Position numbers and translations under genes: made by a program. Shown in pieces: positions 51,086 through 60,730 of a stretch of DNA of 64,000 bases; position 1 is the stretch's first letter, and every line of letters starts with the position of its first letter. The notes beneath the pieces were generated by a model. That model had not been told where the DNA came from. It saw only the letters and a program-made list of their open reading frames with translations, and ran no database searches. The stretch spans positions 5,846-69,845 of the forward strand of contig CAYUCW010000004.1 of the NCBI GenBank assembly GCA_964443435.1. The letters run 5' to 3'. The stretch comes from Pseudaquidulcibacter sp964443435 (GTDB lineage Bacteria; Pseudomonadota; Alphaproteobacteria; Caulobacterales; Aquidulcibacteraceae).

Positions 51086-51298
51086 TTATTTTTCGATTAA
51101 AGGACTAAGGATTTTCCAAATACCCATTGCATGACCGTGACCAATGCCATACTCTTTTGCAAGATATTCTTTGACCATTGATGCACTTGTTCCTTTTGAT
51201 GTGAAGCCTTTTTCCACCATTATATCGCGGATTTCATAAGGTGTCTTACCAGTTTTAGTAGTAACGCCCGCCATATATGTATCATAATCCATTGCCAT
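51086..51298 (-). CDS. DUF4287 small protein
   Basis: 70 residues. YMAGVTTKTGKTPYEIRDIM, EKGFTSKG, MVKEYLAKEYGIGHGHAMGIW: the DUF4287 pattern, often linked to DNA-binding helical folds of unknown role. Alternative starts at 51298 and 51292. Lies 17 bp downstream of dut on the same strand, so the two are likely cotranscribed. Convergent with comM, 5 bp between stops. Confidence 0.85.
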   Translation of the reverse strand: MAMDYDTYMAGVTTKTGKTPYEIRDIMVEKGFTSKGTSASMVKEYLAKEYGIGHGHAMGIWKILSPLIEK

Positions 51299-51315
51299 GA
51301 TTAATGCCCTTTGAA

Positions 51316-51840
51316 CTAAACCCCTGTAGACCCAAATCCACCCTCACCGCGTTCAGTCTCATCAAGCTCATCGCTTTCCATCCAGACCGCTTGGGTAATC
51401 GGCGCAATAACCATTTGGGCGATTCTATCACCTCGCTTAATCGAGAATGCTTCCCAACCATGATTAATAAGAATTACACCAACTTCGCCTCTATAATCGG
51501 CATCAATAGTACCTGGTGAATTAAGGCATGTAATGCCATTTTTAAGCGCAAGACCAGAACGCGGACGAATTTGCGCTTCGAACCCAGGGGGAAGTGCGAA
51601 TTTTAATCCTGTTGGAATAAGTGCGCGCCTACCGGGGAGAAGATCTACCCTCTCCCCCTCTTTAAGTGCCGCCCTTAAATCCATACCTGCGGATTGTGGG
51701 GTTTCATATTGCGGAAGCTCAAGGTCCCCAAAATGTTCAAGGCGTGTTACCGCAATTATTGGTCTAAAGTTTTTTTCTTTAATATTTACAATTTCGCTTT
51801 CAACATTTGTTGCGCCAAATTTTCCAAATGGTTTTTTCAT
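51316..51840 (-). CDS. dut: dUTP diphosphatase
   Basis: 174 residues from the ATG at 51840; a GTG two codons upstream is the alternative. The five trimeric dUTPase motifs are present: SAGMDLRA, RPRSGLA, GTIDADYRGE, RGDRIAQM and RGEGGFGSTG. Role: hydrolyses dUTP to dUMP. About 25 residues longer at the N-terminus than E. coli Dut. Followed by the DUF4287 gene. Confidence 0.96.
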   Translation of the reverse strand: MKKPFGKFGATNVESEIVNIKEKNFRPIIAVTRLEHFGDLELPQYETPQSAGMDLRAALKEGERVDLLPGRRALIPTGLKFALPPGFEAQIRPRSGLALKNGITCLNSPGTIDADYRGEVGVILINHGWEAFSIKRGDRIAQMVIAPITQAVWMESDELDETERGEGGFGSTGV

Positions 51841-52042
51841 ATTCACTACACAGATTCGTTTTGAACAATATGAGCAATAGAAATTTCATTGTCTATGCTT
51901 AAATTCGTAATTTTAGAATTCACAATGATATTTTACATATTTCAAACTATTGTTATTTCGTATAAAGAATGCTTAAAATAATAAAAAAATATTTTATAAT
52001 TAAATTTAATTTTGATATTCGAAATAATCGACTGGGGTAGAA

Positions 52043-53257
52043 ATGAATCACGCAATAACACTTACTGAAATCTATTTAATTGCTATGCTAATCATTTTTA
52101 CCATACCTTTTTTAGTATGGCGGATTTTTAAAACAGAGCATTACGCACCATTAGTAGTGGTTCAGATTATTGGCGGAATACTTCTTGGCCCTGGAGTATT
52201 AGGAAGCATTTTCCCCGATTATTATAATTTTGTATTTAACCCCCAAGTTATTGGCGCTTTAAATGGTGTTGCTTGGTGGGCGGTTATGCTTTTTGTATTT
52301 ACGGCAGGTATTGAACTTGATTTAGATGAGGCAAAAAAGCATTCTAAAGAAAGCTCCATTACTGCGGGACTGGCACTTGGCTTTCCAATTATTTTTGGTG
52401 CAATCGCAGCGGTTATATTACTTCAGTTTTCAGAAGGTTGGATTGGTGAAAAAGGAAGTCCTTGGCAATTTATAATCGGTATAGGCATGGCGTGCGCGGT
52501 TACGGCCCTTCCTATTCTAGTTTTATTCCTAGAAAAGCTTGAGATTTTACGTAAGCCAATGGGTCAGAGAATCCTTAGATATGCAAGTCTTGATGATATT
52601 GCAATCTGGAGTGTTTTGGCACTAATCCTTCTTGATTGGGAAAGAATTGGTCGGCAAGCAACTTTCTTAGTTTGTTTTGTTCTGGTTGCTTTATTAGTTC
52701 GTAAATTAATGAAAAAACTTCAGGAAGCCGATAGATGGTATTTGGTTATAATCTGGCTTATTGCCCTTGCATTTTTAGCAGATTGGGCAGGCCTTCATTA
52801 TATGGTTGGCGCATTCCTTGCAGGTGCAGTTCTTGATGCAAAATGGTTTAATCAAGAAAAAATGGATAGCTTTAGAAATACCATCTTATTTGCATTCATG
52901 CCCGTATTCTTCCTTTCAACAGGTCTTAGAACACAGTGGGATGTTGGTGGCTTTGTTGTATTTGGGGCGGCATTCTTGTTATTATTTGCTTCGGTTGCAG
53001 GTAAGAAAATTGGTGTAATTATTGCGGGTAAAGTTTTAAAATGGCAAAAAGGTGAGGCATCTGTAATTGGTTGGCTTTTACAAACTAAGGCTTTAATTGA
53101 AATTATTTTTGCCAATATTCTTTTGGATAAAAAAATAATAACTAATGAAACTTTTACCGCTTTATTATTAATGGCGCTAATGTCAACAATGCTTACAATA
53201 CCTATGGTAAAGCCAAAACTTGAAAAGCTTAAAGGCATTATTTCCAAATCAAATTAA
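52043..53257 (+). CDS. Cation:proton antiporter, CPA2 (KefB/NapA-like)
   Basis: 404 residues with about 12 hydrophobic segments. Family features: the GILLGPGVLG loop in an early span, FTAGIELDLDEA, and an ion-binding region SLDDIAIWSVLAL, plus FMPVFFLSTGL. No C-terminal RCK/TrkA-N domain, so not a regulated Kef. Exchanges Na+ or K+ for H+. The 196-bp upstream region and downstream gap suggest a monocistronic unit. Confidence 0.88.
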   Translation: MNHAITLTEIYLIAMLIIFTIPFLVWRIFKTEHYAPLVVVQIIGGILLGPGVLGSIFPDYYNFVFNPQVIGALNGVAWWAVMLFVFTAGIELDLDEAKKHSKESSITAGLALGFPIIFGAIAAVILLQFSEGWIGEKGSPWQFIIGIGMACAVTALPILVLFLEKLEILRKPMGQRILRYASLDDIAIWSVLALILLDWERIGRQATFLVCFVLVALLVRKLMKKLQEADRWYLVIIWLIALAFLADWAGLHYMVGAFLAGAVLDAKWFNQEKMDSFRNTILFAFMPVFFLSTGLRTQWDVGGFVVFGAAFLLLFASVAGKKIGVIIAGKVLKWQKGEASVIGWLLQTKALIEIIFANILLDKKIITNETFTALLLMALMSTMLTIPMVKPKLEKLKGIISKSN

Positions 53258-53434
53258 ACTTTAAAAAGCCAAATTAGTTTTTCAATTTATAATATTGGAT
53301 AATACACAAATATATTTGCATATTTTGTTAAGCGAATTTTGTAAAAAAGCTGAAAAATATATAGTATTTGAAATAAAAAAAAGGCAAAGCTTGAAAAAAT
53401 CACTATAATTAAATAAAGACTTTTTAATATTAAT

Positions 53435-54664
53435 ATGACAAGCGAAAATACAGAACTACCAGTGAACTTTAATGATATAAAGGCCGCGCATGAAAGAATC
53501 CGCGGACAAGTATCAAATACACCTATGCAACATTCGAAAACTCTTTCGGAAATTACGGGTGCCGAAGTTTGGATTAAGTTTGAGAATTTTCAATTTACCG
53601 CCGCTTATAAAGAACGTGGTGCATTAAATCGTCTTTTGACACTTAATGAAGATGAAAAGTCTAGAGGTGTTATCGCCATGAGCGCGGGGAACCATGCCCA
53701 AGGCATTGCGTATCATGCCGCAAGACTTGGAATCCCTGCAACAATTATCATGCCGCGCGGCACGCCTTTCACTAAGGTAGAGCATACAAAGCGTCATGGC
53801 GCGCGCGTAATAATTCATGGCGACACATTAGTTGAAGCCTCTGAATATGCCTATAAATTATGTGCCGAAGAAAACCTTGTTTTTGTGCACCCTTATAATG
53901 ATGTTAAAGTTATAGCGGGACAAGGAACAATTGCGCTTGAAATGCTTGAAATTGCACCAGACCTTGATTGCTTAATTATTCCAATCGGTGGTGGCGGCTT
54001 AATCTCGGGCAATTCAATTTCGGCAAAAGCAATCAAACCAAATATTGAAATAATTGGCGTACAGGCTGAAATGTATCCGGGCATGTATGCAAAATTTTAT
54101 GGTCGCAATGACATGGAATGCAAAGGGCAAACCATTGCTGAGGGTATTGCCGTAAGAGATGTCGGTGAGATTTCATCACAAATCACGCTTAAAAATGTTG
54201 ATGATATAGTATTGGTTGATGAAAGCACAATAGAGCAAGCGATTACGCTTTTCTGTAATGTTGAAAAAACTATTGCCGAGGGCGCGGGTGCATCTGGCCT
54301 TGCGGCATTACTTGCACACCCTGAAAAATTCAAAGGTAAAAAAGTTGGCATTATCCTTTGTGGCGGCAATATTGATACAAGGCTTTTGGCATCGGTGCTT
54401 ACAAGATCTTTAGTGCGCGAACAAAGACTTGTCCGCCTAAGAATTATTGGCGATGATAGGCCAGGGCTTTTGGCTTTGGTATCAAATACCATTGGCGGCA
54501 CTGGCGGTAATATCATAGAGGTTGCTCATAACCGCTTGGCACTTGATGTACCTGCAAAGGGCGCGGAATTTGACATTATGGTCGAAAGCCGCGATGCCAC
54601 TCATACTCAGGAAATAATAGATGCTTTAACCAAGGTTGGTTATCCGCCTCGTCCCAATAATTAA
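53435..54664 (+). CDS. ilvA: Threonine ammonia-lyase (dehydratase) with ACT domain
   Basis: 409 residues. PLP lysine Lys59 in AAYKERGALNRL, SAGNHAQGIAYHA, the phosphate loop IGGGGLISG, and a C-terminal ACT-like domain (about 330-405; IIGDDRPGLLALVSNTIGG). Deaminates threonine to 2-oxobutyrate. The single short ACT domain is that of the TdcB-like/biosynthetic short forms, so feedback mode is unsure. Followed 12 bp later by an FKBP gene. Confidence 0.9.
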   Translation: MTSENTELPVNFNDIKAAHERIRGQVSNTPMQHSKTLSEITGAEVWIKFENFQFTAAYKERGALNRLLTLNEDEKSRGVIAMSAGNHAQGIAYHAARLGIPATIIMPRGTPFTKVEHTKRHGARVIIHGDTLVEASEYAYKLCAEENLVFVHPYNDVKVIAGQGTIALEMLEIAPDLDCLIIPIGGGGLISGNSISAKAIKPNIEIIGVQAEMYPGMYAKFYGRNDMECKGQTIAEGIAVRDVGEISSQITLKNVDDIVLVDESTIEQAITLFCNVEKTIAEGAGASGLAALLAHPEKFKGKKVGIILCGGNIDTRLLASVLTRSLVREQRLVRLRIIGDDRPGLLALVSNTIGGTGGNIIEVAHNRLALDVPAKGAEFDIMVESRDATHTQEIIDALTKVGYPPRPNN

Positions 54665-54676
54665 GATAGGTCCAAA

Positions 54677-55249
54677 ATGTCAAAAAAATTATTTATATAT
54701 GCTTTGATAGGTCTTGCAGGATTTGGTTTGGTTTCTTGCAATAAACAAGAAGAAAAATCGGTAATGGTTCCAAGCCAAACCGCACAGAATAATTTAAAAA
54801 TTGCCGAAGACTTTTTGCATCAGAATGCTTCTAAGGATGGGGTTATAACAACCAAAAGTGGCCTACAATATAAAGTTATTACTGCTGGAAATCCAAAAGG
54901 TGAAAAGCCAAGTTTTAATTCAGAAGTGCGCGTTCATTATGAAGGAAAACTTCTTGATGAAAGTGTATTTGATAGCTCTTTTGCTCGCGGTGAGCCGCAA
55001 CAATTCCCGGTTGGAAGGCTTATCCCCGCTTGGACCGAAGCATTACAATTAATGCGCCCTGGTGATGAATGGCTTATTTGGGTTCACCCTAAAATCGGGT
55101 ATGGAGATATGGGAATGCCTGCGGGATGTGATGTTTATGATATGAAATGTGAAATTCCTCCAAATTCACTACTTATTTTCCGTATGAAGCTTGAATCTAT
55201 TGTAAATTCATCTGATACTTCACAGGAACCAATTATAAACTCGCAATAG
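54677..55249 (+). CDS. FKBP-type peptidyl-prolyl isomerase lipoprotein
   Basis: 190 residues. Lipobox GLVSC (Cys at residue 21) gives a lipoprotein. FKBP domain (about 60-175): KSGLQYKVI, VRVHYEGKL, FDSSFARGEPQQFPVG and PNSLLIFRMKLE. Helps fold envelope proteins. It sits between ilvA and argE in a plus-strand set with short gaps, though these functions are unrelated. Confidence 0.9.
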   Translation: MSKKLFIYALIGLAGFGLVSCNKQEEKSVMVPSQTAQNNLKIAEDFLHQNASKDGVITTKSGLQYKVITAGNPKGEKPSFNSEVRVHYEGKLLDESVFDSSFARGEPQQFPVGRLIPAWTEALQLMRPGDEWLIWVHPKIGYGDMGMPAGCDVYDMKCEIPPNSLLIFRMKLESIVNSSDTSQEPIINSQ

Positions 55250-55257
55250 GAGTATTA

Positions 55258-56424
55258 ATGTCAAAAAGCCCTGTAAAAAATCCCAATCTTAATGATGCGA
55301 TAGATTTTTTACGTAAACTAGTTGCTTTTGACACGACTTCTAGAAACTCAAACCTTGAACTTATTGAATGGGTCGAAGCCTATTTAAAAAGTTTTGGCGC
55401 AAGAACCCAAAAAATCTATAATGATGAAGGCAATAAAGCCAATTTAATCGCAAGCTTTGGCCCTGATATAGATGGCGGGATTATATATTCTGGCCATTCC
55501 GATGTAGTACCTATTGATGGTCAAGATTGGGATACAAATCCTTGGGATTTAACCCTTAAGGAAGATAAGCTTTATGGGCGCGGCACTTGCGATATGAAAG
55601 GTTTTTCGGCTTGTGTTCTTGCCATAATTCCTGAAATTGCAAAGGCAGATTTAAAAAAGCCAATCCATTATGCGCTCTCTTATGATGAAGAAGTTGGCTG
55701 CCTTGGTGCACCGCGCATGGTTGAATATATTGCGAATAATTATCCAAAAATTGATGCAGTTATAATTGGCGAACCTACTGATATGAAAACTGTTTCAGGG
55801 CATAAAGGTATTGCAAGCTATATAATTGAAGTTACAGGTAAAGAAGCCCATTCAAGCCGAACCGATATGGGAATTTCTGCGATTATGGCGGCAATCCCTC
55901 TTATGGAAAAAATCAAAGCGCTATCTTCAATTCCGAATGGGGAAAGCCCTTATATTCCAACCGGCACAAGTATGAATATAAATATTATTGAAGGCGGAAC
56001 TGCCGTTAATATACTTTCTAAAACTTGCCGCTTTATATTTGATATAAGATTTGAGCCTGATTTTGATTTAGAATCACTTGTGAAACAAATAAGCCTTGAG
56101 GTTTCAAAACTTGATATTGAATTAAAAAATATGTTTCCAGAATGTGGTGCACAAATCACTAAGCGCTCATATACCCCTGGGCTTAATATAAAGCCAAATT
56201 CAAATGCCGAAGTATTATCACGAAATATAACTGGTGATAATGAAATTATTGCGGTTTCATACGCCGCCGAAGCTGGCATTTTCCAAAAATATAATATGGA
56301 TACCATTATTTGTGGCCCTGGATCTATATTGCAAGCCCATCAAAAAAATGAATATGTAGAGGTCGCGCAACTTAATGAGTGTCTGAATTATCTTGAAAAG
56401 ACCATTGAATTACAGAAAAATTGA
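55258..56424 (+). CDS. argE: Acetylornithine deacetylase
   Basis: 388 residues. M20 peptidase fold with YSGHSDVVP, the bridging-metal motif GRGTCDMKGF, DEEVGCLG with the catalytic Glu, and GEPTDMKTVSGHKG; dimerisation domain in the middle (about 180-300). Removes acetyl from N-acetylornithine in arginine synthesis. AGGAG upstream of the ATG. Close homologues act on other N-acyl amino acids, so the substrate is by similarity. Confidence 0.9.
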   Translation: MSKSPVKNPNLNDAIDFLRKLVAFDTTSRNSNLELIEWVEAYLKSFGARTQKIYNDEGNKANLIASFGPDIDGGIIYSGHSDVVPIDGQDWDTNPWDLTLKEDKLYGRGTCDMKGFSACVLAIIPEIAKADLKKPIHYALSYDEEVGCLGAPRMVEYIANNYPKIDAVIIGEPTDMKTVSGHKGIASYIIEVTGKEAHSSRTDMGISAIMAAIPLMEKIKALSSIPNGESPYIPTGTSMNINIIEGGTAVNILSKTCRFIFDIRFEPDFDLESLVKQISLEVSKLDIELKNMFPECGAQITKRSYTPGLNIKPNSNAEVLSRNITGDNEIIAVSYAAEAGIFQKYNMDTIICGPGSILQAHQKNEYVEVAQLNECLNYLEKTIELQKN

Positions 56425-56529
56425 TTCTTTCTGCATAAATTTCACTTTTAATAATAAAAAAGTAACCGAATTAAAGGTTTTAATTAATATTTCTAAGATA
56501 TTTATCTTAAAAAATTAATTGGTGATCTT

Positions 56530-57396
56530 ATGTTCTTTGTTGTTGGCCTTGCTATCGTTTTTATTACTGTTTTTGGTGGCTTCATTATGGCAGGTGGGGA
56601 CCTTGCCCCAGTTATAGAAGCAGCACCTCTAGAACTTGTAATCATTGTTGGTTCAGGCATTGGGGCAATGGTTATTGCCAATTCAATGGATATTTTAAAG
56701 GCAGTAGGTGCAGGATTTGGTAAAGTCGCATCTGGTCCCAAATGGAAAAAGCAAGATTATACCGATTTATTGCTACTTTTATTCTCATTAACCAAGCTTA
56801 TGAAGTCAAAAGGTGTTGTTGCATTAGAAGCGCATATTGAAAATCCACACAATAGTACAATTTTCAGTCGCTACCCAAAAATAAGTAAAGATCACCACGC
56901 AACTGACTTTATTTGTGATACTTTGCGTATGATGACCATGAATCTTGATGACCCGCATCAAGTCGAAAATGCAATGGAAAAGCAATTAGAAAAGCATCAC
57001 CATGAAGCACATGGTGCGCCGCATGCCATTCAAAATCTTGCGGATGGTCTTCCTGCACTTGGTATCGTTGCGGCGGTTCTTGGTATTATTAAAACAATGG
57101 GCGCAATCACAGAGCCGCCAGCTATTCTTGGTGCCATGATTGGTCACGCACTTGTAGGTACATTCCTTGGGGTGTTTTTGGCTTATGGCCTTGTTGCCCC
57201 GATTGCCGCAAGACTTGGTCAAATTTTAGATGAAGAGCATCAATTTTATAAAATCATTCAAGAAGTTTTAGTAGCGCATCTTCATGGAAATGCGGCTCAG
57301 GTTTCTGTTGAAATAGGTAGAGGCTCTGTTCCAAGCTCTATGCAACCAAGCTTTGCTAAGCTTGAAGAAGCCATAAACACATTACCAAATGAGTAA
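56530..57396 (+). CDS. motA: Flagellar motor stator protein MotA
   Basis: 288 residues with four hydrophobic segments. Seen: MFFVVGLAIVFITVFGGFIMAGG, the cytoplasmic loop SKGVVALEAHIENP (Glu and a Lys in place of the usual Arg), and the conserved prolines in GLPALGIVAAVLG and LVAPIA. Forms the proton channel of the stator with MotB. motB is not next to it, and no other flagellar gene lies in the window. Implies a motile organism. Confidence 0.9.
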   Translation: MFFVVGLAIVFITVFGGFIMAGGDLAPVIEAAPLELVIIVGSGIGAMVIANSMDILKAVGAGFGKVASGPKWKKQDYTDLLLLLFSLTKLMKSKGVVALEAHIENPHNSTIFSRYPKISKDHHATDFICDTLRMMTMNLDDPHQVENAMEKQLEKHHHEAHGAPHAIQNLADGLPALGIVAAVLGIIKTMGAITEPPAILGAMIGHALVGTFLGVFLAYGLVAPIAARLGQILDEEHQFYKIIQEVLVAHLHGNAAQVSVEIGRGSVPSSMQPSFAKLEEAINTLPNE

Positions 57397-57784
57397 ATAG
57401 TCATTTTTTTATGCAAAATGATTAATTTAAAATATAATTTTATTTAAATTATTAACATTAATTTAATTTGAAATTTAGCATTCTTTGCTTATAATTGTAA
57501 AAATTGCTTGTTAAAGCGATTGTAGTTTCATTTCTTTAAATGCTTGTAAATATTAATGATTTTGGAGAAATTCAACTCACTAAAAACATTTTTTATACAT
57601 TAAAATAATACAGGTATGAATTAGCCAAACGATATTTATGGTTAAGCTATGCAAATTCGCATAAGCGAGAAAGCAATAAAAAATGAATTTGCCACTTGCG
57701 CGAATTTAATTTTCCGAATAAATCGATGTTAATGCGTGCGATTTATGGGGCTCGCAGAGAAACTATAACTTGAGGATGTTTTCA
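57397..57784. other. AT-rich intergenic region upstream of the Ala-rich lipoprotein
   Basis: 388 bp without a credible gene. An inverted repeat AAATTCGC (57653-57660) and GCGAATTT (57700-57707) encloses about 40 bases, so a structured leader or small RNA is possible. A TTAA-N7-TTAA match at 57452 is expected by chance here. Confidence 0.5.
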
Positions 57785-58036
57785 ATGATCGAGCTCAAAA
57801 AGCTTTTCGCTGCTACTGCTGTAGTAGCTCTTTTAGGTGTATCTGCTTGTGGTGGCCAACCTGCTGCTGATGCTGCAAACGCTGTAACTGACGCTGCTAA
57901 CGCTGCTGAAGCTTCTGCTGAAGCTGCTGGTAACGCTGTTGAAGCTGCTGGTAATGCTGCTGAAGTAGCTGTTGACGCAGCTGGTAACGCTGCTGAGTCT
58001 GCTATCGACGCTGCTGCTAACGCTGCTGCTCACTAA
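57785..58036 (+). CDS. Alanine-rich small lipoprotein with 11-residue repeats
   Basis: 83 residues from the ATG at 57785, set by GAGG nine bases upstream; the frame opens at 57770. Lipobox GVSAC at the end of the signal peptide. The mature part is Ala/Glu/Asn-rich with repeats of 11 residues such as EAAGNAAEVAV and DAAGNAAESAI, predicting one long amphipathic helix, possibly a Lpp- or LEA-like coiled coil. Alanine is coded almost only by GCT, a sign of very high expression. No family name. Confidence 0.75.
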   Translation: MIELKKLFAATAVVALLGVSACGGQPAADAANAVTDAANAAEASAEAAGNAVEAAGNAAEVAVDAAGNAAESAIDAAANAAAH

Positions 58037-58057
58037 TAGATTTAATAGCTATTAAAG

Positions 58058-58087
58058 AAGCCGCTCCTTATGGGGCGGCTTTTTTTA
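58058..58087 (+). terminator. Rho-independent terminator after the Ala-rich lipoprotein
   Basis: AAGCCGCTCC pairs with GGGGCGGCTT (one G:U) around a TTAT loop, followed by a run of T. Confidence 0.9.
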
Positions 58088-58111
58088 TGCCTGCAATACT
58101 TTAATTGAATT

Positions 58112-59878
58112 ATGCCAATAAATCCTGATATATATTTTGATGATGAAAACATCCCCCATTCAAAAACATTTGGGGATTCATATTATTCAAAATCTGGTGG
58201 TTTTGATGAATGCAAATTCGTATTTCATGCGGCGGCGGATATTCCCAATATTTGGCAAGAAAAGCCAATATACACAATTGGTGAACTTGGATTTGGAACT
58301 GGCTTAAATTTTCTTTGTACTTGGCATAAATGGAATGAATGGCTTAGCGCGCAAACTACCGAAGTTAAAAATAGTTCATTCCTAAATTTTATAAGTTTTG
58401 AAAAATATCCTTTAGCAAAAGATATTGCCAAAACTGCGCATGAAAACTGGCCAGAAATTAAAGAACTTTCGGAGAAATTAATTCAAAACTGGCCGCACGA
58501 GATTAATGGCGTTCAAAGAATAGTTTTTCCCGAATCAAAAATCGCGCTCACAATTATTATAGGTGATGCACGTGAAACAATTCAAAATATTGAGTTTAAA
58601 GCCGATACTTGGTTTTTCGATGGTTTTGCCCCAATGCGTAATCCCGAACTTTGGGAAATTGAACTTTTAAAACAAGTCAAAAATCACTCAAAATCTGATG
58701 TTAAAATCGGCACTTATTCGGTGGCGGCAATGGTAAGAAATAATCTTGCCGAAGCAGGGTTTATCTGGGAAAAGAAAAAGGGCTTTGCCTTTAAACGCGA
58801 ACGCTTAGAAGCATATCTTCCAGACAGTGGTTTTATTTCATGCCAAACCCCAAAACCAAAAATCCTTATAATAGGTGCAGGCATAGCGGGTGCCGCGGTT
58901 TATCATGAACTAAAGCAATATGGCATAGACCCAATAATATGCGATGATGATATAGAAGGGCTTTATAAAACATCGAATAATAAATATGGGCTTATAATGC
59001 CAAGACTTGATAGGCTTGATAATAAATATTCCCGCTTTTTTAAAACTATATTTTTAAGGGCCTTAGATTTCTATAAAAACTTTAAAGGCTTTCATCAAAC
59101 TGGAATAATTGAAACACCAAAAACCGAAAGGGATTTTGAAAAATATCAATTATTTGCAAGTCATTCGCCACTACCTGAAAACTTAGCAGAGTTTTATGAT
59201 GATAAAATAATCCATAAGCTTGGCGGCTTTATTGAGCCCGAGATTGTCATTAAAGATATTTTGAAACATGCGAATATTATTAATACTAAAATTAACCGCA
59301 TCCAAAAAATAGATAATAAATTCCATGCCTATGCCGAAAATGATTTAATCGCAATCATTGATGAAATTATACTTTGCTGTGGGCAAGGCATTGTAAAATT
59401 TATAAATGCGCCTGAATTGAATGGTAAACTTGGTGCAATAAATATTATTGAACATTCAAGTATTAAACCTCAAACCCCAAAAACCTCATCTGGCTATATT
59501 GTGAAAACTGAAGGCTTGGCGGTTATAGGCGCAACTTATGACCTTTGGGACTTGGATAAAATGCCAGCTGCGCCACTTAATGCCTTGGGGCGCAATATTG
59601 AAAACACGAAAGCTTTGGAACAAGAATTATTTGAAAATCTTAATGATGCAAAAATTACAAGCCGCGCATCCGTAAGAGTGACATATAAAGATACTTTTCC
59701 GATAATTGGTAAGCTTGATGATTATTATATAATGACCGCGCTTGGATCTAAGGGTTTTACTTCGGCGATTTTGGGCGCTCAAATCATAGCGGCACAAATC
59801 CTAAACTTACCGATGCCAGTAGAAAATGATATAATTGAGTTAATCGCACCAAAACGCGTAAAATTCACGAAAAAATAA
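58112..59878 (+). CDS. mnmC: Bifunctional tRNA-modification enzyme MnmC
   Basis: 588 residues, shorter than the ~660 of E. coli. N-terminal MnmD methyltransferase domain (about 1-240) with IGELGFGTGLNFL and WFFDGFAPMRNPELW; C-terminal FAD-dependent oxidase domain (about 250-575) beginning ILIIGAGIAGAAVYHEL and ending ALGSKGFTSAILGAQ. Converts cmnm5(s2)U to mnm5(s2)U at the wobble position. No clear ribosome-binding site before the ATG. Confidence 0.93.
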   Translation: MPINPDIYFDDENIPHSKTFGDSYYSKSGGFDECKFVFHAAADIPNIWQEKPIYTIGELGFGTGLNFLCTWHKWNEWLSAQTTEVKNSSFLNFISFEKYPLAKDIAKTAHENWPEIKELSEKLIQNWPHEINGVQRIVFPESKIALTIIIGDARETIQNIEFKADTWFFDGFAPMRNPELWEIELLKQVKNHSKSDVKIGTYSVAAMVRNNLAEAGFIWEKKKGFAFKRERLEAYLPDSGFISCQTPKPKILIIGAGIAGAAVYHELKQYGIDPIICDDDIEGLYKTSNNKYGLIMPRLDRLDNKYSRFFKTIFLRALDFYKNFKGFHQTGIIETPKTERDFEKYQLFASHSPLPENLAEFYDDKIIHKLGGFIEPEIVIKDILKHANIINTKINRIQKIDNKFHAYAENDLIAIIDEIILCCGQGIVKFINAPELNGKLGAINIIEHSSIKPQTPKTSSGYIVKTEGLAVIGATYDLWDLDKMPAAPLNALGRNIENTKALEQELFENLNDAKITSRASVRVTYKDTFPIIGKLDDYYIMTALGSKGFTSAILGAQIIAAQILNLPMPVENDIIELIAPKRVKFTKK

Positions 59879-59900
59879 ATATATCCTAGTAATAGGAATT

Positions 59901-60689
59901 ATGACTGACGAAAACCTAGATGATGTATTATTGCTTGATAGACGCGGTGATAACCGTAGTATTGAGTTTTTAGGGCTTTTATTCGCCCCACTTGAACCTT
60001 CAAACCTTTATAATAGGGTTATAGAAAAATCAGAGCAAGATTTTGGATATTTGGTCACGCCAAATGTCGATCATATGGTACGATTATCAAAAGAAAAATC
60101 ACTTTTACCATTATATGAATCTGCATGGCTTCGGGTTTCAGATTCGCGCATACTAGAAATTTTTGCAAAGCTCTCAAAAATCAAACTTCCTGCTTGCCCA
60201 GGATCTGATTTGGCGCAAACTCTTTTCGATAATAATATAAAATCAGATGATAAAATTACGATTATTGGCGGCGATAACGAGACAATAGAAATTATAAGAA
60301 ATAAATATAATCTAAGCCAATTATTATGGCATAATCCGCCAATGGGACTAAAGAATAAACCCGATGAAATTGAAAAGTGCGCAGAATTTATCGCCAATTC
60401 GGGCGCGAAATTTCACTTTATTTGTGTCGGAAGCCCACAGCAAGAAATGATTGCCAAAAAAGTTTTAGACTTCCCAAATGCAAAGGGCGTAGGGCTATGT
60501 CTTGGCGCTTCAATTGATTTTATTTCTGGCAAGACCGAACGTGCACCAAAAATTTTGCAAGACTTAAGACTTGAATGGCTGCATAGGCTTTTATCAGAGC
60601 CCAAAAGAATGTGGAAAAGATATTTAGTCGAAGGCCCAAAGATTTTTCTCATCTGGCTTAATTGGTTAAAAACAAAAAATAAAGCTTAA
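59901..60689 (+). CDS. WecG/TagA/CpsF family glycosyltransferase
   Basis: 262 residues. Features: TPNVDHMVRLSK, ACPGSDLAQTLF, and CVGSPQQEMIAKKVL with LCLGASIDFISGKTERAPKILQDLRLEWLHRLLSEPKRMWKRY near the end (given here as CLGASIDFISG and EWLHRLLSEPKRMWKRY). Members add N-acetylmannosamine or similar to undecaprenyl-linked GlcNAc. Suggests a surface polysaccharide; no other polysaccharide gene is adjacent except kdsD nearby. Confidence 0.88.
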   Translation: MTDENLDDVLLLDRRGDNRSIEFLGLLFAPLEPSNLYNRVIEKSEQDFGYLVTPNVDHMVRLSKEKSLLPLYESAWLRVSDSRILEIFAKLSKIKLPACPGSDLAQTLFDNNIKSDDKITIIGGDNETIEIIRNKYNLSQLLWHNPPMGLKNKPDEIEKCAEFIANSGAKFHFICVGSPQQEMIAKKVLDFPNAKGVGLCLGASIDFISGKTERAPKILQDLRLEWLHRLLSEPKRMWKRYLVEGPKIFLIWLNWLKTKNKA

Positions 60690-60730
60690 ACAGGCTTGCA
60701 CTTAATGCCATTCAAAGGCATTAAAGGAAT

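Noticed and set aside
57452..57466. TTAA-N7-TTAA match resembling a CtrA site
   Set aside because: The region is so AT-rich that such matches arise by chance; no second site or conserved position supports it.
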